Below are positions 23,228 to 36,309 of a DNA stretch of 64,000 bases, in pieces (within the stretch, counting starts at the first letter, position 1; each line of letters opens with the position of its first letter). Source of the DNA: Podocnemis expansa (Eukaryota > Chordata > Testudines > Podocnemididae); assembly GCA_007922195.1 (NCBI GenBank), contig ML681991.1:43788905-43852904 (forward strand), given 5' to 3'. Under the pieces are notes generated by a model that saw nothing but the letters and a program-made list of their open reading frames with translations, did no database searches and was not told the DNA's origin. Both the position numbers and the translations under genes were made by a program.

Positions 23228-23890
23228 GACTGAAGATTAAAAAGGCTGGGGCTTTTCAGCTTGGAAAAGAGGTAACTAAGGAAGGTTATGATAGAGTTCT
23301 ATAAAATTATGAATGGCATGGAGAAAATGAATCAAGAAGTGTTATTTACTCTTTCATATAATACAAAAACAATGGGTCACCTAATGAAATTAATAGGCAA
23401 CAGATTTAAAACAAACAAAAGGAAGTCCATTTTCACACAACACACAGTCAACTTGTAGGACTCCTTACTAGTGGATGTTGTGAAAGTGAAAACAATAATA
23501 GGGTTCAAAAAAGAACCAGGTAAGTTCATGGAGATCAGGTCCATCGACGGCTATCCCCGTGCTCTGGGCGTCCCTAGCTCAGAGCTGTAACTACAGCAGG
23601 GCCGACAGGGCAAAGCCCCTGGCGGCCTGGAGCAGCTCAATGGAGCTGCTCTATTTCTAAGCACCACTAATGGCAAGGGGCACGTTCCAATCGGAATGGA
23701 CCCCAGGTGGCAAAACACAGCATTATGGCTCTGCCCTAGCCTCTGACTTCTAGATGTTGGGACTGGACGATCTGATGATTGTCTGTTCTGATCATTCCCT
23801 CTGTAGCACTTGGCATTGGCCACTGTCAGCAGACAGGATACTGGGCTAGCTGGACCTTTGGTCTGACCCAGTATAGCTGCTCTTACGTAA
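23228..23890 (+). mobile_element. CR1 LINE 3' fragment
   Basis: It reads in CR1 sense: CTTTTCAGCTTGGAAAAGAG, GTTCTATAAAATTATGAATGG, ACACAACACACAGTCAAC, GGGTTCAAAAAAGAACC, GGTCTGACCCAGTATAGCTG, ending near TCTTACGTAAG. It is 5' truncated and contains no intact protein frame. Confidence 0.9.
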
Positions 23891-24599
23891 GACTGATGAG
23901 GGACTTGATAACAGCCGTGGGACCAGATCCTCAGCTGGGTAAATCAACATAAGTCTAATGAAATCAATGCTGATTTACATCAGCTATCCTGTTATCTCTC
24001 ATTTTGAAAGCCAGCAGGAACTGGAAGGGAAACAAAGGAGACATCATTCATTCCTGGTGAGGAAGGAAGGGGCTATCCCACTTCACTGCCCAGTGACACT
24101 GCCAACAGTTAATGGGAACTGTTGGTGGGCTCTAGATATGCCTTTTCTGAGACGCCTCCTAGCTAAAAGGTTGGCATCTCCAAGGTGCAGCAGTGAGTGT
24201 GGATCCACAGGGGGGAGTTTCAAGGAGAGAGGCACAATGCTGTAGTTGTTTAACTGGAGAACCCAGAAAAAAAGGAAGGAAATGAGTGATGATGGCAACG
24301 CTATTTGCTCATACAGTACTTCCTGTATAATCTGCCTTGCAGGAGTTGCAGCGAATGAAGAAATCACTTAATCTGGCCCTAGAGTTAAAGAAACTCTCTG
24401 TAAGTCTTGAAGCTGTGGCTGAACATGCATTTGTGAACTCCCAGATGGCGCACTGCACCTTTGGATCAGCTGGCCATTGTGTGCTGCTGACAGGCCAGGC
24501 TAGATCCGCAAGTTACCAAGGGCACGCCTAGTCTAGGATAAATGGTATGGCGTTAGGACATATTAAGTTAACATGCAGAGTGACATATTTAAAGAGTAA

Positions 24600-24790
24600 A
24601 AGCAGCGAGAGTCCTGTGACACCTGATAGACTAACAGATCTCTTCGAGCATAAGCTTTTGTGGGCTTCAACCCACCTCACAAAAAGCCCAGAAAAGCTTA
24701 TGCTCAAAGAAATCTGTTAGTCTATCAGATGCCACAGGACTTTCGCTGCTTTTGCTATACACAGACTAACACAGCTACCCCTCTGGAAAT
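24600..24790. mobile_element. Penelope-linked repeat, head-to-head inverted pair
   Basis: The left half reads GAGTCCTGTGACACCTGATAG, GACTAACAGATCTC, GCATAAGCTTTTGTGGG. The right half is its inverse, GAAAAGCTTATGCTCAAAG then CTGTTAGTCTATCAGATGCC, ending with the 3'-type tail ACTAACACAGCTACCCCTCT. Each half is a copy of the short repeat found beside the GIY-YIG fragment at 20.8-21.3 kb. Confidence 0.8.
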
Positions 24791-24907
24791 ATTTAAAGAG
24801 TGTTTACCCAGTTTGAGAGAGGGCGAGGGAGGGCCATGTGAGGCATCTTTTGGGAGATCCCCTCCATCACAATCCTGGAAATTTCAAAGGGCACATATGT
24901 TAGTCAA

Positions 24908-25075
24908 GCAAAACAAACAAGGAGTCTTGTGGTACTTTTACAGACTAACAAATTTACTTATTGCATGAGCTTTTGTGGGAGAAAATCCCACTTTGTCAGA
25001 CTTTCTTCCATGAAAGCTCATGCAATAAATACATTTGTTTGTCTTTAAAAGTGCCACAGGACTCCTTGTTTGTAA
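24908..25075. mobile_element. Penelope-linked repeat, head-to-head inverted pair
   Basis: CAAACAAGGAGTCTTGTGG ... GCATGAGCTTTTGTGGGAG ... TTGTCAGAC is followed directly by TTCCATGAAAGCTCATGC ... GCCACAGGACTCCTTGTTTG. The two halves are near-perfect inverses. Confidence 0.85.
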
Positions 25076-25548
25076 TCCTGGAAATATCAATTAACAGAAC
25101 AGATGAGAGGCAATTCATGAAAAAGGGATGAGGAAAAACGTTCCTGACACAAAGAGAAAGATGAGATACAGCATCACACTATACAGCGACCTGTCATGAG
25201 CTCAGGAATGAATCAAAGTGACTCTGGACTCCACGGTAAAAGTCCAACATGCTGTGACTCTGAATGTGCATTGCTGTAGCTTTTCTCTTTGGCAGCACCC
25301 ATGCTACATGCATAGGAAATAAGCAATGACTGACTTCACCTGACTGGACATTTTTGCCAATTGATTCCACTGATGTTCAGGGGTCCCAGAGGCTGAGGCT
25401 TCTGTGAGCGAATGACTCCATGTTTCGTTACAAGCACTTCCAAGGTGAAGCATGTGGTCTCTATAGGAATGATAAGTCTACGCTGCACACTCCTTACTGC
25501 AGCATGTAGAGTACATAGAGTGCATGCCCTCCTAGCATGTGTATAAAT

Positions 25549-25765
25549 CAGTGGTTCCCAACATTTTCACTGTTGTGGCACACCTTGCTACCTTTAATTA
25601 ATTTGAGGCACACCACCATATGGTTTCCAAATGAACTCATGAATATTCATGAGCAAATGAGCCAATTAAGAGCTGTTTGAGTAGTTTCTCAAAAAATTTT
25701 GTGGCATACCTCCTCAGACCTGACAACACACCTCTGTGCCACAGCACACTGGTTGGGAAACACTG
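25549..25765. mobile_element. hAT MITE, 217 bp, exact 8-bp TSD GTATAAAT
   Basis: Ends CAGTGGTTCCCAAC and, inverted, CAGTGTTTCCCAAC. The same octamer GTATAAAT flanks both sides (25541-25548 and 25766-25773). The interior contains no coding sequence. Confidence 0.9.
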
Positions 25766-26750
25766 GTATAAATAACAGTGCAGGTGGTGAGGCACAGCTT
25801 AAGTGATTACAGTAAGATGCGCCTTGATCCTGAGGGTTTGTACCAGGGTATAAACAACTCTCTACATGTGAAAGCAGTACGTCCCCCATCTACACTGACA
25901 TTTTGAGCAGTAATGTCTTGCTGCCTCCCACCAGCCAGACCCTTTCACTGACATGTGAAGATATATGGCCAAATGGACACAGCCTGCTGTTCACTGTGGT
26001 GCGCAGCTATATGTGCTCCACACAGTTGCACTGTAGACATTGCCAAAGGAGCATGTTGTTCCCCTTGGCTGCAGTACTTTCACCTGGAGATGGACAGGTG
26101 GCAATAGATGCTTTGCAAGGGAGAGACTTGAATCCGTAACTCATGATGTGGAAAAAGTGCAAGAGCAGAAGGCCCAAAGATCATACTCATGACACTACTG
26201 ATTTTGTTCTTGGAGGAGTCAGCATGGAGAAGAGGGGAACATCCCTGGCAAAGACATCTTCTTCAGCCTCCTTTTAAAAGGTTGGTTGGCAATTGCTACA
26301 GTAGACACCAAACTGTTCACTCTGTGGTGTCTGTCTCTGTCCTAGAGCCTGCTAGTTAGACCACCCATCTGGCTCCCAGTTCAGTGGACTCTGCTGGAAT
26401 TTGAGCTCCTGAAAATTCTCCCATGCCCCAAAAATACCCCAAACACCCACTAAGTGCAGTTGTTAACATCCATCTGTGTTCAGGACGGGCAGCTTTACCC
26501 AACCTCTTCAGTTGCAGGTTTGGTTGGCTGAGTTAGATGACAATGGAAGAGCAGAGTAGAAGGTAACAAACAGTCGATGTAATTACCATAGATTTGAAGT
26601 CTGACTCAAGAAAGGCACAAAGTCAAATTCTAGACATGTTAGAGGCTAGAAACCTCTAGAACTTTTCTGGTCAACAGTTTTTGTTTGTCTTTTTTACAAA
26701 TATATTTGTAACCCTTCTGCCAGGGTGGGCTGGCAAGACAAGGGCCAGGT

Positions 26751-26806
26751 TCTATATCTAGGGGTTTCTCAATATCTAGGGGTTTCTCTATATCTAGGGG
26801 TTTCTT
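26751..26806. repeat. 18-bp tandem repeat, three copies
   Basis: TATCTAGGGGTTTCTCAA-type units repeat three times with small changes. It lies just right of an LTR-like, repeat-derived stretch of uncertain type (about 26.7-27.6 kb). Confidence 0.85.
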
Positions 26807-27560
26807 CACCACCAGCCGGCTTGTGCCTCCACCCAGATTTTTGGGGAATCCTGCACTGTTCCCCGGGCACCCCAAAGGGGAAAGGCTTCGCTACTCACAA
26901 GCAAGAGGCTGAGTGTATTCAACAGAATTTTTAATAGTAATAAAACAAAAATGCAAAAGGCCAAATAACAGAGATCAGCACTAATCTAGAAAAAGTAATA
27001 TAGAATGACGTTCCCAACAACACACATCACATAACAGAACATACAAACTTAGTGGCAAAACTGGCACTGATCTGGAAAATCAGTGCTAACTAGGCTCCCA
27101 ACCAACCCTAGGGTACGTAGGGAGTGTCTTTCATGCCAGCTGTCTGCTGACACCATCTACTGGTCACTCACTCCATCCTCTAGAACTGTTCCTTGGCTCT
27201 GCCTGCTGTCCGCTGGCTCCTCTCTCCGGTCACTTGTGTTGCCCAGCTCGCCCCGGCCGCTCTCACCATCCACTGGCTCCACCCATTTCAGCTCAGAGAA
27301 ATTTCTCTCTAGTGATTTTTAGTCAGAGAGAGAGTTTTCAGTTCTCCCTGGTGATTCCAGCTCTTAGGTAGGTGTAAACAGCTATCTCTATCTAAATGAC
27401 AAAAGCCTCACAGAAGGCTTAGCCATAGCCATCAAAAGACAAGGGAAGCAATAGGAAGAGAGGCCAGAAGAGCCTCAAACCCCCACTCCTGTCTTTTTTC
27501 AAATTCCTTCAGGCTGAAACATGCAGTTGCCCTTCCTACAAGCTTCTTCTTAACTAAGGG
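26807..27560. other. Unclassified, possibly LTR-derived sequence
   Basis: A TTTTTAATAGTAATAAAAC stretch and C/T-rich text (TGGCTCCTCTCTCCGGTCAC) resemble the LTR-like repeats elsewhere in the window, but no termini or target duplication could be set. Confidence 0.25.
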
Positions 27561-28439
27561 TAGTCTTTACCCTTTAATTCAGACAGATTTGCAACAAACA
27601 TAAGAGTAGCAATTCACAAAAAGACAGTATTTCATATTTCCCCTTAGTAGAATTACAGATATCGATAGATTTGTGAGCAGACTAACCCCAAATACCATTA
27701 CCCACTATGCCCTGCAACCAGTCAACTAATCAGATATTTGTGCTCTTCGTATCCATGCTAATACAGGACACAGGCAGATTAGTTGTCCCTCTCCCTAGGA
27801 GCTGTTAAGCACAGCTTCTAAGCCTGCCTTACATATTGAAAAATGTGATAACATGTTATTCAGATCAGGATTACTTAACAATGGCAATCCGAGGAAATAA
27901 AGAAAGTCTAACTAAAGATATTTTTGCCACCATATCTATGGTTCTATAACAGCAAACTGAGAATACATGCAGTAGAACATAGAACTTGCCAGAGCAGATC
28001 AAAGTCACAGCCCATCTACTACAGGAAGCTGTCTTTGATTGCGGACATACTGGATGCTTCAGTGGAAAATGCAGTTACCCTGCCATAATGATATGTGGGA
28101 TAACCTGCCTCTACATAAGGCCTTGTCATGGTCACTAGGACAAGGGGCAGAGTTTATCAGAGGCAGGGGGGGAGGCATTGGCTGCTTTCTGCCTCCCTGC
28201 TAAGGCAGGAGTGGGCCCTGGCCAGGACTCAGGGCCACTGCTGTGGAGCAGCCAGCAGCAGCAGAGTGGGCCCCGGCTGGGGACCCAAAGCCACTGCCAG
28301 CAATGAGACCTGGCCCTGACTCCAGCGACAGGAGTCGGATTGGGCCAGAGGGCCCTGGATCTTTGGAGCTGCCTTCCCCATGGCAAGATCCAAAATCCGC
28401 GCAAGTTAGAGGTTGTTTAAACTGTGAGCATGAAGCTTA

Positions 28440-28860
28440 ATATCCTTTCTCATATTTGCTGTCATTAATTAGGGTAACACTGGATATTCTGGATAGCCAC
28501 ATCTATTTCCAACACTTCTTCAAATCTTGTCAAGTTCTTGGCCTCAACCGTTACCTGGGGCAACAAGTTCCATGGTTTATTCACACATGACACACTGGGT
28601 GAAAACGTATATCCTTCTTAGACGTTCCAATGTTTGATTCTTTCTGCAGCAGTATCTATGACCCTCCCAGGATCCTCCCATTATCTGTGGAGCCATACAT
28701 TTGTTTTCTCTCACACAAAGCCTATGTTCACAGGATGCCAAGCTTGCCAAGTCACACATTCAGAAGAGAGGAAATGCCCGATGTAAAGTTGCCAGTGCGC
28801 TCTTGTGCGTCCGTGTCCCTTTCAGAGTTCCAGTCACCCCCCGCCAGCTCTAGACCCAAT
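28440..28860 (-). mobile_element. Old CR1-like LINE fragment
   Basis: The plus strand shows diverged antisense CR1 phrases: CAAGTTCTTGGCCTCAACCG, CAACAAGTTCCATGGTTTAT and GATTCTTTCTGCAGCAG. Limits are uncertain. Confidence 0.55.
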
Positions 28861-28899
28861 CTCAGTTCCTCCCCACATCCTCATCAGCTCCTTGTGACC

Positions 28900-30690
28900 T
28901 GCGCCCTGGCACCTTGTCCTAGTCTTTCTGCCTAATCTGGCAGATCCCCTCCCTCCCATCTTGGCTCCTGTCAGAGCTGTCTTTCCTTCCCTCCTCACCC
29001 ATGTCCTTCCACACATACAGTTCCCGAACTGCACCCTCCAGTTCCCAGTCTCATTTTCTCTCTATTCCCCATCCCTCAGTTCCTCGTCTCAATCTGTGAC
29101 CCCCACTCTGTTCCTTTCTACAGATGAATCAAGTAACTTTTATGCTGCAAGGCAAGGGTGAGCATAGATAGTTAACTTTGACCCCTTTTGAGTAGTGGGG
29201 GGCAAGTTTTGTGACCCTGCCCTGGGAGCACCTCATGTTCTCCTCCTCCACCACCCATCTTGGGAAGAACAGAGCTCTTCCCTAACCCTTCCTGCCCCAG
29301 CAGGTTGAGCTCACTCCCCCACCGCTGTGGCCCTCGGGCAAAGGGGTTCTGTGCCTCTGATGATTAATGGGGGGAAAGGGACACCTGTTTGCATGACTTG
29401 AGCATACACATGGTGGTGCCCTGGCAACAGCATTGAGAGTGCAAGAGAGACTGCTCCCTACCCTCAGTTCCAGTAGTTCCAGTGCCTGGCCCCAAAACTG
29501 TCCAGCAGCTGGGACCAGCAATTGCACAGAAAGTCTTTCTTAGCCCCTACATCCCTGGGCTGGTGCCTGCTCAGTGCAGATGGAATTGTTGGAGGATTTA
29601 GCTGCAAAGCTTTAGTAAATCTTGACTGAGCACATGCAAACTGAGATTTTTTTCCAAAGGCTTAGAACTCAGCCAGGTCACTGGAATTGACCAGGGAGAA
29701 AATAGTCTTTTCTCCCTAGTTCTGGGTTTTGTTTTTTTTTTATTTTGTTGTTTTTCTTAAACTGCTGAACCACTGCAGGAGAAACTTTAAGAAAAAAATT
29801 AGCTTGAGGCAGACATGACGCATAGAAAATTTCAGCCTCAGCGATTAAACTTCGGCAGAGTTATTGGCATTTTTAAAAGGCTCTTGTTGTAATGGGAAGT
29901 TCTGAGCAACCATTTTAAACAGTGCTACCAGGTCCTCCCTTTATAGTCTTTCTTAACTCCTCTAACACTGTCTTACCATGTTCCTGCCATGCACTGGCAA
30001 GATCAGAGATCCTGAGACTGTTATACTGATCGGTTATACTAATCACTCAAATCACTGGTGCATGTAAGGCACGTTGGCCCAGTCAGCATCAGTGAGAAGG
30101 AAATCAAAAGCAATTTAAATTTCCTCTTCTGGAACAGTCACAGGCAGAACAATAACTGAATTCCTGTGCCAATAGAAACCCATGGAAATTACTCTCCTCT
30201 GTGCTTGGAGGCTAGAGTTGCTGTGCTTTTCAGGTATGAAGTTTTTGTGACTTTGTAAAAACATCCGTTAGTGAGAGAAGTCAAAACTAGGGATGGTCAA
30301 AATTAGATCCCACCCAAAATTCTGTATAAAACCTGAGGCAAATCCAAACTTTTCAATGGATGGAGCCATTCCTCCTGGTGGTTTAGGTTTAAGTCGCAGG
30401 TTCGACAGATATTCTGGCTTGGTTGAGTGAACATTTTTCATTGGTGAATCACATGATTATAGTAGGTTTCTTCCTGTGTTCTTGACTGGGAAAGTGACAA
30501 GATTACAGTCAGCAACGCTTTGATGGGTTGTGCGATTTACCACAGGTATGATGCCTCCTCCTGGCTGCTCTGGGCAATAGATCACCAGATTGGCATCTCT
30601 ACAGCTGCATGCTGTCCCTCCACCTGTCTGTCTGCAGCCACTCTATCCCTCCAGGAGCTGAAGTGGCCTTTTCCTGATTCAGTCCTCCAG
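28900..30690. other. No gene or clear repeat recognised
   Basis: Mixed-composition intergenic DNA. Short open frames on both strands have no recognisable motifs or splice context. Parts may be ancient repeats too diverged to read by eye. Confidence 0.4.
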
Positions 30691-30698
30691 CCAGGTCA

Positions 30699-31777
30699 CA
30701 TTATGTCCACACTTACACTTTAAGTCAAAATAATGCTGATTATTTCAATTTAAAGTAGTGCATGTCCAGACTAGGTTTCCTTATTTCAAAATGAGGAGCT
30801 CCTCATTTTGAAATATGAACCATCATTCTGAGATAATAAAACCTGGTTTTATATCGAAATGACAGTTAAACCAAAACCGTTATACCAAAATAATGCAGTG
30901 TAGCTGTGTTATTTTGATTTAACAGTTATTTTGATTTTAACCAGGGTTTGACCTTCTTCCTCCCAGGGCACCGTGGAAGAAAGCACCTGCCCTCAGTCCT
31001 CTGGCTGGGGGAGAGGGGAGACCCCCATACCCCAGTCACCCAGCCCTGGCTGGCACGGGGAAGCAATCCTTGTGCCCAGTTCTCGGAGTGCTCTGCCAGG
31101 CGCTGGGAGAAGGCAGCCCCACACCCAGCTCTTGGAGTGCTGGTTGGGCACAGGGAGAAGGCACCCTGTGCCTGGCTCCCAGCGTGCTGGCTGTGTGGCA
31201 GGGGATGCACTCCCGTGCCCAGCAGAGTGCTCCAAGAGCTGGGCATGTGGGTCCCTTCATCCTGCATCTGGCTTAGTGCTCAGGCAGCCAGGTGCAGGGG
31301 TGTGTTCCCCACTCCCACACGCCCAGACAGTGCTGTCAAAGCCAAGAGTGGGGGTCCTGTTCCCACTGCCTGGCCAGTGCTGTCAAAGCTGGGCACAGGA
31401 CTCCCTTCCCCGCACCCAGCTGAGCACTCAGGGCTGCTGGCAGGGGAGGAGATGCCTTCTCCTCTGCCAGGCTCAGTGCACTTGGAGCTGGGTGGGGGGG
31501 ATGCTTTTCCCCTCCACCTGGCTCATGGGGCTAGAGCTAGGCAGGGAAGTGGGTGGTGGCATGGCTCTTCTTAGGGGCCATGTTGCCACATCTCCCATGG
31601 TGCCCCTCTACTAAATCAAACTAGCAAGTCCTGTCCATGGACATGCTAGTTCGATTTGGGTTTCTAGTGGGGGACATGTTAAATTGATTTAACCTAAATC
31701 AATTTAATGGTTTTTATTTCAATTTTATTAAATCAATATAAGTTAAATCAATTGAACCATGTAAGTGTGGACATAGC
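30699..31777. mobile_element. Long form of the TATGTCCACAC TIR element (about 1.08 kb)
   Basis: Left terminus TTATGTCCACACTTACA and right inverted terminus TGTAAGTGTGGACATAGCC. Near the right end it shares GCATGGCTCTTCTTAGG, CATGTTGCCAC and AGCAAGTCCTGT with the MITE at 8723-9235. The short MITE is therefore apparently a deletion derivative of this longer form. The core is a GC-rich tandem array. No transposase frame is seen. Confidence 0.7.
30985..31530. repeat. GC-rich minisatellite inside the TIR element
   Basis: Irregular units of about 55-65 bp repeat phrases such as CAGTGCTGTCAAAGC, GCTGGGCACAGG and AGTGCTC. Overlapping frames on both strands here are compositional. Confidence 0.7.
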
Positions 31778-31779
31778 CA

Positions 31780-34040
31780 TTGTGGTTTCCTCTTGAGTGT
31801 CTCTCAAAATCCATCCTTCGGTAATTCTAGGCAGGCTTCCCATTTCTTGGGAAGGATCCATGGGTAGGATGAGTCCAACTTCTAAGTCCAAACTTGGCTT
31901 CATCACCCACAAATTGTTGGGGTACGCTTATGCTATAGGCTAGTAGCTCTGTGTGTATCACTGATGCATGCCATACTTTCAGAATGCTCATCTATTGTCC
32001 CCTTTACTGTATCTAGATATTTCTGTGGGTTATGTGGTATACTTGCACAGATTAGCTAGGATCCAAACTACGTAAGTCTATTCTTGTTTTGATGTCTTCT
32101 AAGTGATCTAGGATATATTTCATGATTAAAATACAGTCCTTTGATTTCTACACTACTACCTAATGCATAAATGAGTGTTTGTGTTTATATATTTTAACTT
32201 ATAAAATCCTGTACCTTTAGCTGTCTTATAAGACCAACTATAAAAGCTTGTTTTACCAGACAAAGTGTCAGAAAAAAGAGAAAAGAGAAGCAGGACTGTG
32301 GAGAACCCAAGCTACGCATCATGTTAGATACCCCTATCAACTTTGTATCTCAGTACATCCCACGTAGTTAAAAATAGAAACAATAAAACCTCATTCTCTT
32401 CTCTTCACAGCCTCTAAGATAAATGTAAGGACATGGAGATAATACGGAAAATCTAACAAAAGACTGATCTAGTAGCTAGAGCAGGGGGATGAAAGTAAAA
32501 ATAAGAGATCTAGCCCTGGTAAGGAAGTGAGTTTGACTCTCTGCATCAGTTTGACCATGTGTAGTAGGGATACAAGAATACTTCCTGCATAGGGAGAATG
32601 GCAATATTTGTTCTGGGTTTGTAAAATGTTTTCAGATTTTGGGAGGTGGCGGAATGTTCAAAAGTTTACTCCCTGTTTTTTCTTAAAAATGAAGTTTTGG
32701 TAATCTACTTGGAGTGAAATTTCATCCCTCTTTGGACTGGCCAAGAAAAGGCACAAACCTCACTCGTGAAATAGAAAGTAAGTGATCAGGAGTGCATTAA
32801 TCTGGTGCTGTCCTTTTGTATGGAGCTGAAGCTTACTCGGTGTGACGAAGATCATTACAATCCACAGGAGAGCAAAAGGAAAACTGGAACAGCATTAAAT
32901 GCTCTATATTTATTGACTAGGGGCTTGAGCCATACAACAACCATCAGAAATCGTTAAATTTCTCCTGCAAGGTGCAAGCACCGATGTACAGAATGTGTAC
33001 CATGAATCCAGTGGTTTCAAAACATCAGCATAAGTCTGACCTGAGGACAGTCAGCAGGTGTAAGGAAAAGAAACTGCGTTGCTCAGCTCTGTAAGGGCTG
33101 CCCAAAGTCTATTCAACTGAATGTTTCTATCACTGAAACAGAAGGGAAAGAACAAGGTTCCAAAGTACTGGGTTCTAATGTACTAGGACTACTGTATTTG
33201 CCCTCCAAGTTTCCAGCGTACTGGGACTAGAAGACAACGTTTTGCAAAGCAAACCTTGTTTCCATGCCACCAATCCACAGACATTCCATAAAGGTTATGG
33301 GGTGTGTAATTCCATAACCCCAGCGGCGACAAGCCTTCATCAGTCTGCCCTTCCTCCTGCCCGTATGCGTGCATGCAGAAAGCCCACTCGGTCTGTCTGT
33401 CTGTAGAATACTGCTGTTTTTCTTTAAGCTGTTAATGAAATGACAGGAGAGCTGAACAGAAATCTCTCTTCACTCACAACCTTTCTTTTTTTTTCTAAAT
33501 TAGAACATTTCCAAGCCAATGATTTCTAAGCTTTTGCCAGCATCCATGCACAGTGCCCTCAGTGTTTTACACAAGCAAGTATGCTTGTAAATTCTGTGTA
33601 TGGCGTTATCTTTATAAGCACAAGTGAAATCTTGTGGATGCAAATTCAAGACCCAGTCCTGCAATGAGCTTCATAATTGGAGGGGCCTTTGCAGTCACAC
33701 AAGGCCCCTTGAGGTCAGTGACATGGCAGACACCCAGCATCCATTTCCATTGCAGGAGTGGGCCCATATGAGTCAAGCAATGACCTCTCAAAAATACGAC
33801 TTCTCAAGACTGTTATCAAAAAAACCAACCAAAACACAGGAGCTGGAAAAGTCTCAGACTCCTCTGGCCTTGCTTGAGGCTGGGACTAACACAGAAGTTT
33901 CTTTGGGAGGGACCAATATATTTTATTTTAATTTTTAATAAACAAGCCATCCCATGTCATGGAGAGCTGCCCCAGGCTTTATATACTTGTATTTCAATGC
34001 CAGCCCTCAGCTCTCTGATCCAGCTCAGGAATCCTCTAGG
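31780..34040. other. Intergenic DNA without recognised features
   Basis: A/T-rich sequence with no intact frames, no splice-supported exons and no clear transposon termini. Confidence 0.4.
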
Positions 34041-34044
34041 TACC

Positions 34045-34255
34045 AAAAGAAATGAGGACTCCTGTGGCACTTATTAAAGACTAACAAATTTAATGTATTG
34101 CATGAGCTTTTGTGAGGGAAAATTTTAAAGTTTCTGCTGAAGTGGGAATTCCTCTCATGAAAGCTCATGAGATAAATAAATTTGTTAGTTTTTTTAGTGC
34201 CACAGGACTTCTTGTTTGCTTTGCTGAAGTAGACTAACATGGCTACCCCTCTGGA
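34045..34255. mobile_element. Penelope-linked repeat, head-to-head inverted pair
   Basis: GGACTCCTGTGGCACTT ... GCATGAGCTTTTGTGAGG is followed by the inverse copy GCTGAAGTGGGAATTCC ... CATGAAAGCTCATG ... GCCACAGGACTTCTTGTTTG, and the tail TAGACTAACATGGCTACCCC. Confidence 0.85.
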
Positions 34256-34529
34256 ACTCCACATAGCAGCCAAGCCTCTTCCATCAGAGACCTTATTGCC
34301 TTTCCACCTTCTGGCTTCCCTGCCACTCAGGGGCTGCCAGAAGCAACTGCAGATTTTCCAGTGTTCCCCACTCTTCAATCTCCTGCCTTTATAATCCTAG
34401 CCCAGCTCATTCCTTCTCATTTGGGCTACCTCATTGAACCAGTGAATGGACTCCCTATCCCTCTCAAACCCAATATGTTGGATTTATTAGCCCCCTTCTC
34501 AGTCTGCATTAACTCATTGTCCCATCTTC

Positions 34530-34628
34530 GAAGCATCTGAGGAAGTGGGATCTTCTCCCACGAAAGCTCATGCAAAAAATAAATTTGTTAGTCTTAAAGT
34601 GCCACACAACTCCTTGTTGTTTTTTTGC
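34530..34628 (+). mobile_element. Penelope-linked short repeat with hammerhead-like motif
   Basis: CTGAGGA at 34538-34544, then a GTGGGA/CTCCCAC stem, then GAAAGCTCATGC, followed by AATTTGTTAGTC and GCCACACAACTCCTTGTTG. It belongs to the same young subfamily as the copies at 40684-41317 and 57115-57232. Confidence 0.8.
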
Positions 34629-35203
34629 ATTAACTCTTTCAGTCATCCACATCACACTTTCATCTATTCGTCTGTTTGTAGACTGCTTTGTGGTGCAAGG
34701 TGTCCCCACAACTGTTTGGGAGAAAAGGAAAGTGTCTGCCTAGCTCTGCTCTTAGCACAGTGCATAGATTTTTTGTACTTTTCCCACATCACAGGTTACC
34801 TCTTTCATCCCAACACCACTGGAAAGAAGTTTATTCCAGAACTGCTGCAAAATCTGTCAGCATTTTGGTTCTATCTTTTACTTAATTTGTATTTTACAAA
34901 TTGTTAATTACAGTAAACTTATAATGGAATGTTCATATACTAATCATACATTACTCTTTACTTATTCAGGATCAAATTAATATTCCAAGACCCCCATAAG
35001 TAAATTTTCTGGCTTGGTGGCTTGTGACCTCTCCTCCTCTCAGTATCTTAAATAAAAAGGATGGCCACGTTTGTAAAAACCTATCCAGTTTTTGTGGCTG
35101 CTCTTGTATGCACATTTGCCACGAAATCTTTTCAACAAGGGATGTCCATACTGTAGTAAAATGTGCATTGTAATATCTTACACAATACAGACTCTTTGTG
35201 TAC

Positions 35204-35982
35204 TGTGGGGGACAAATTAATCAGGGCTCTCAACCTGGAAAGAGAGACTGCCAATCCTCCCCAATGATGAAGGCCCGTTCCCAGCTGAGACTCAAATAAG
35301 CAGAGAACGAGGTGTGGTTCAGATTTTATTATTCAGCTGAATAACAAAAGGAACTGCATCAGAGGGCAGCAAAGAAGTGCTAGCTCCTCTGATCAGGCCC
35401 TCCCAACAACTCGAGTGCAAGAGAGAGCCCAGAGGGGCAGCATCACAACGCTTTTATCCGGTACAGTATGATAATGCTATGATAATACTTACATGATTGA
35501 CAATGTTTTAGAGACCCTTATATGGTTATATTAACATTATTAACTGCATATTAATGATTAAAGAATGCATATAATTATCGCCGCCTCTGTTTACTGTTGA
35601 CATCATTTGCATTATCCTGGGCAGCCACAGTACCTGCAAACTCATTAATTTCTGCCTAGAGATGCTGACCTTACATTCTTGTGAGGCTACGGTGTCAAGG
35701 AGGGTGAGCAGGAGATAGGAGGTAATACTCCCTTTTCAGTTAGAACAAAGACGGACAGTCTAGCTTAAATTCCTTGTCCAGATGGTCAGGAGAAAAAGCA
35801 TGAGAAAGGGGAGATAACAGACTTTAATTATCAACTCTAGGCCGCTTGTTAAAGAAACTTAGATACATGACTTGCCAGAGAAATGACCCCACTACCATAG
35901 CAACCCATGGCTCCAACGAGGCCTACACTTCAGCACCTTTCTCACCGTCCTACAGAAGAGATTACATACAATTTCCCTTACA
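35204..35982 (-). mobile_element. LTR-like repeat, 779 bp
   Basis: On the minus strand it starts TGTAAGGGAAATTGTATG and ends TTAATTTGTCCCCCACA, so it has TG...CA ends, with AATAAA near 35325. The start resembles that of the LTR-like repeats at 22.3 and 41.4 kb. No primer-binding site, internal genes or convincing target duplication were found. Confidence 0.5.
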
Positions 35983-36309
35983 CCACCACCCTTTGGTGGG
36001 AGCAATCATATTTTCTGAGCAATGTGCAATACAGAATCTGTCTGTTAACAGTAAAAAAGAAAATAATTTGTGGCTCTGTTTAAAATGTACATCTTTTAAA
36101 GTAGCACTAATTAAACAAGTTAGAGGATCTCAAGGAAGCCAGTGTTTTGTTGTAAGATGAATTTCTTTAATAATCTCCTGTTCAGATTTTCTAAATTCTG
36201 GATACGATTACTTCATGGGGAAGTGTGTTTCCTCTTTCGACACCCTCTCCAACACAGCCTTTCACAAGCAGCAAAAAGATGATAGATCTTTATGCAGGAG
36301 CGTCATTGC

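Noticed and set aside
30948..31614. Several frames of about 200 codons
   Set aside because: They overlap a minisatellite inside a TIR element; open on both strands with no conserved motif.
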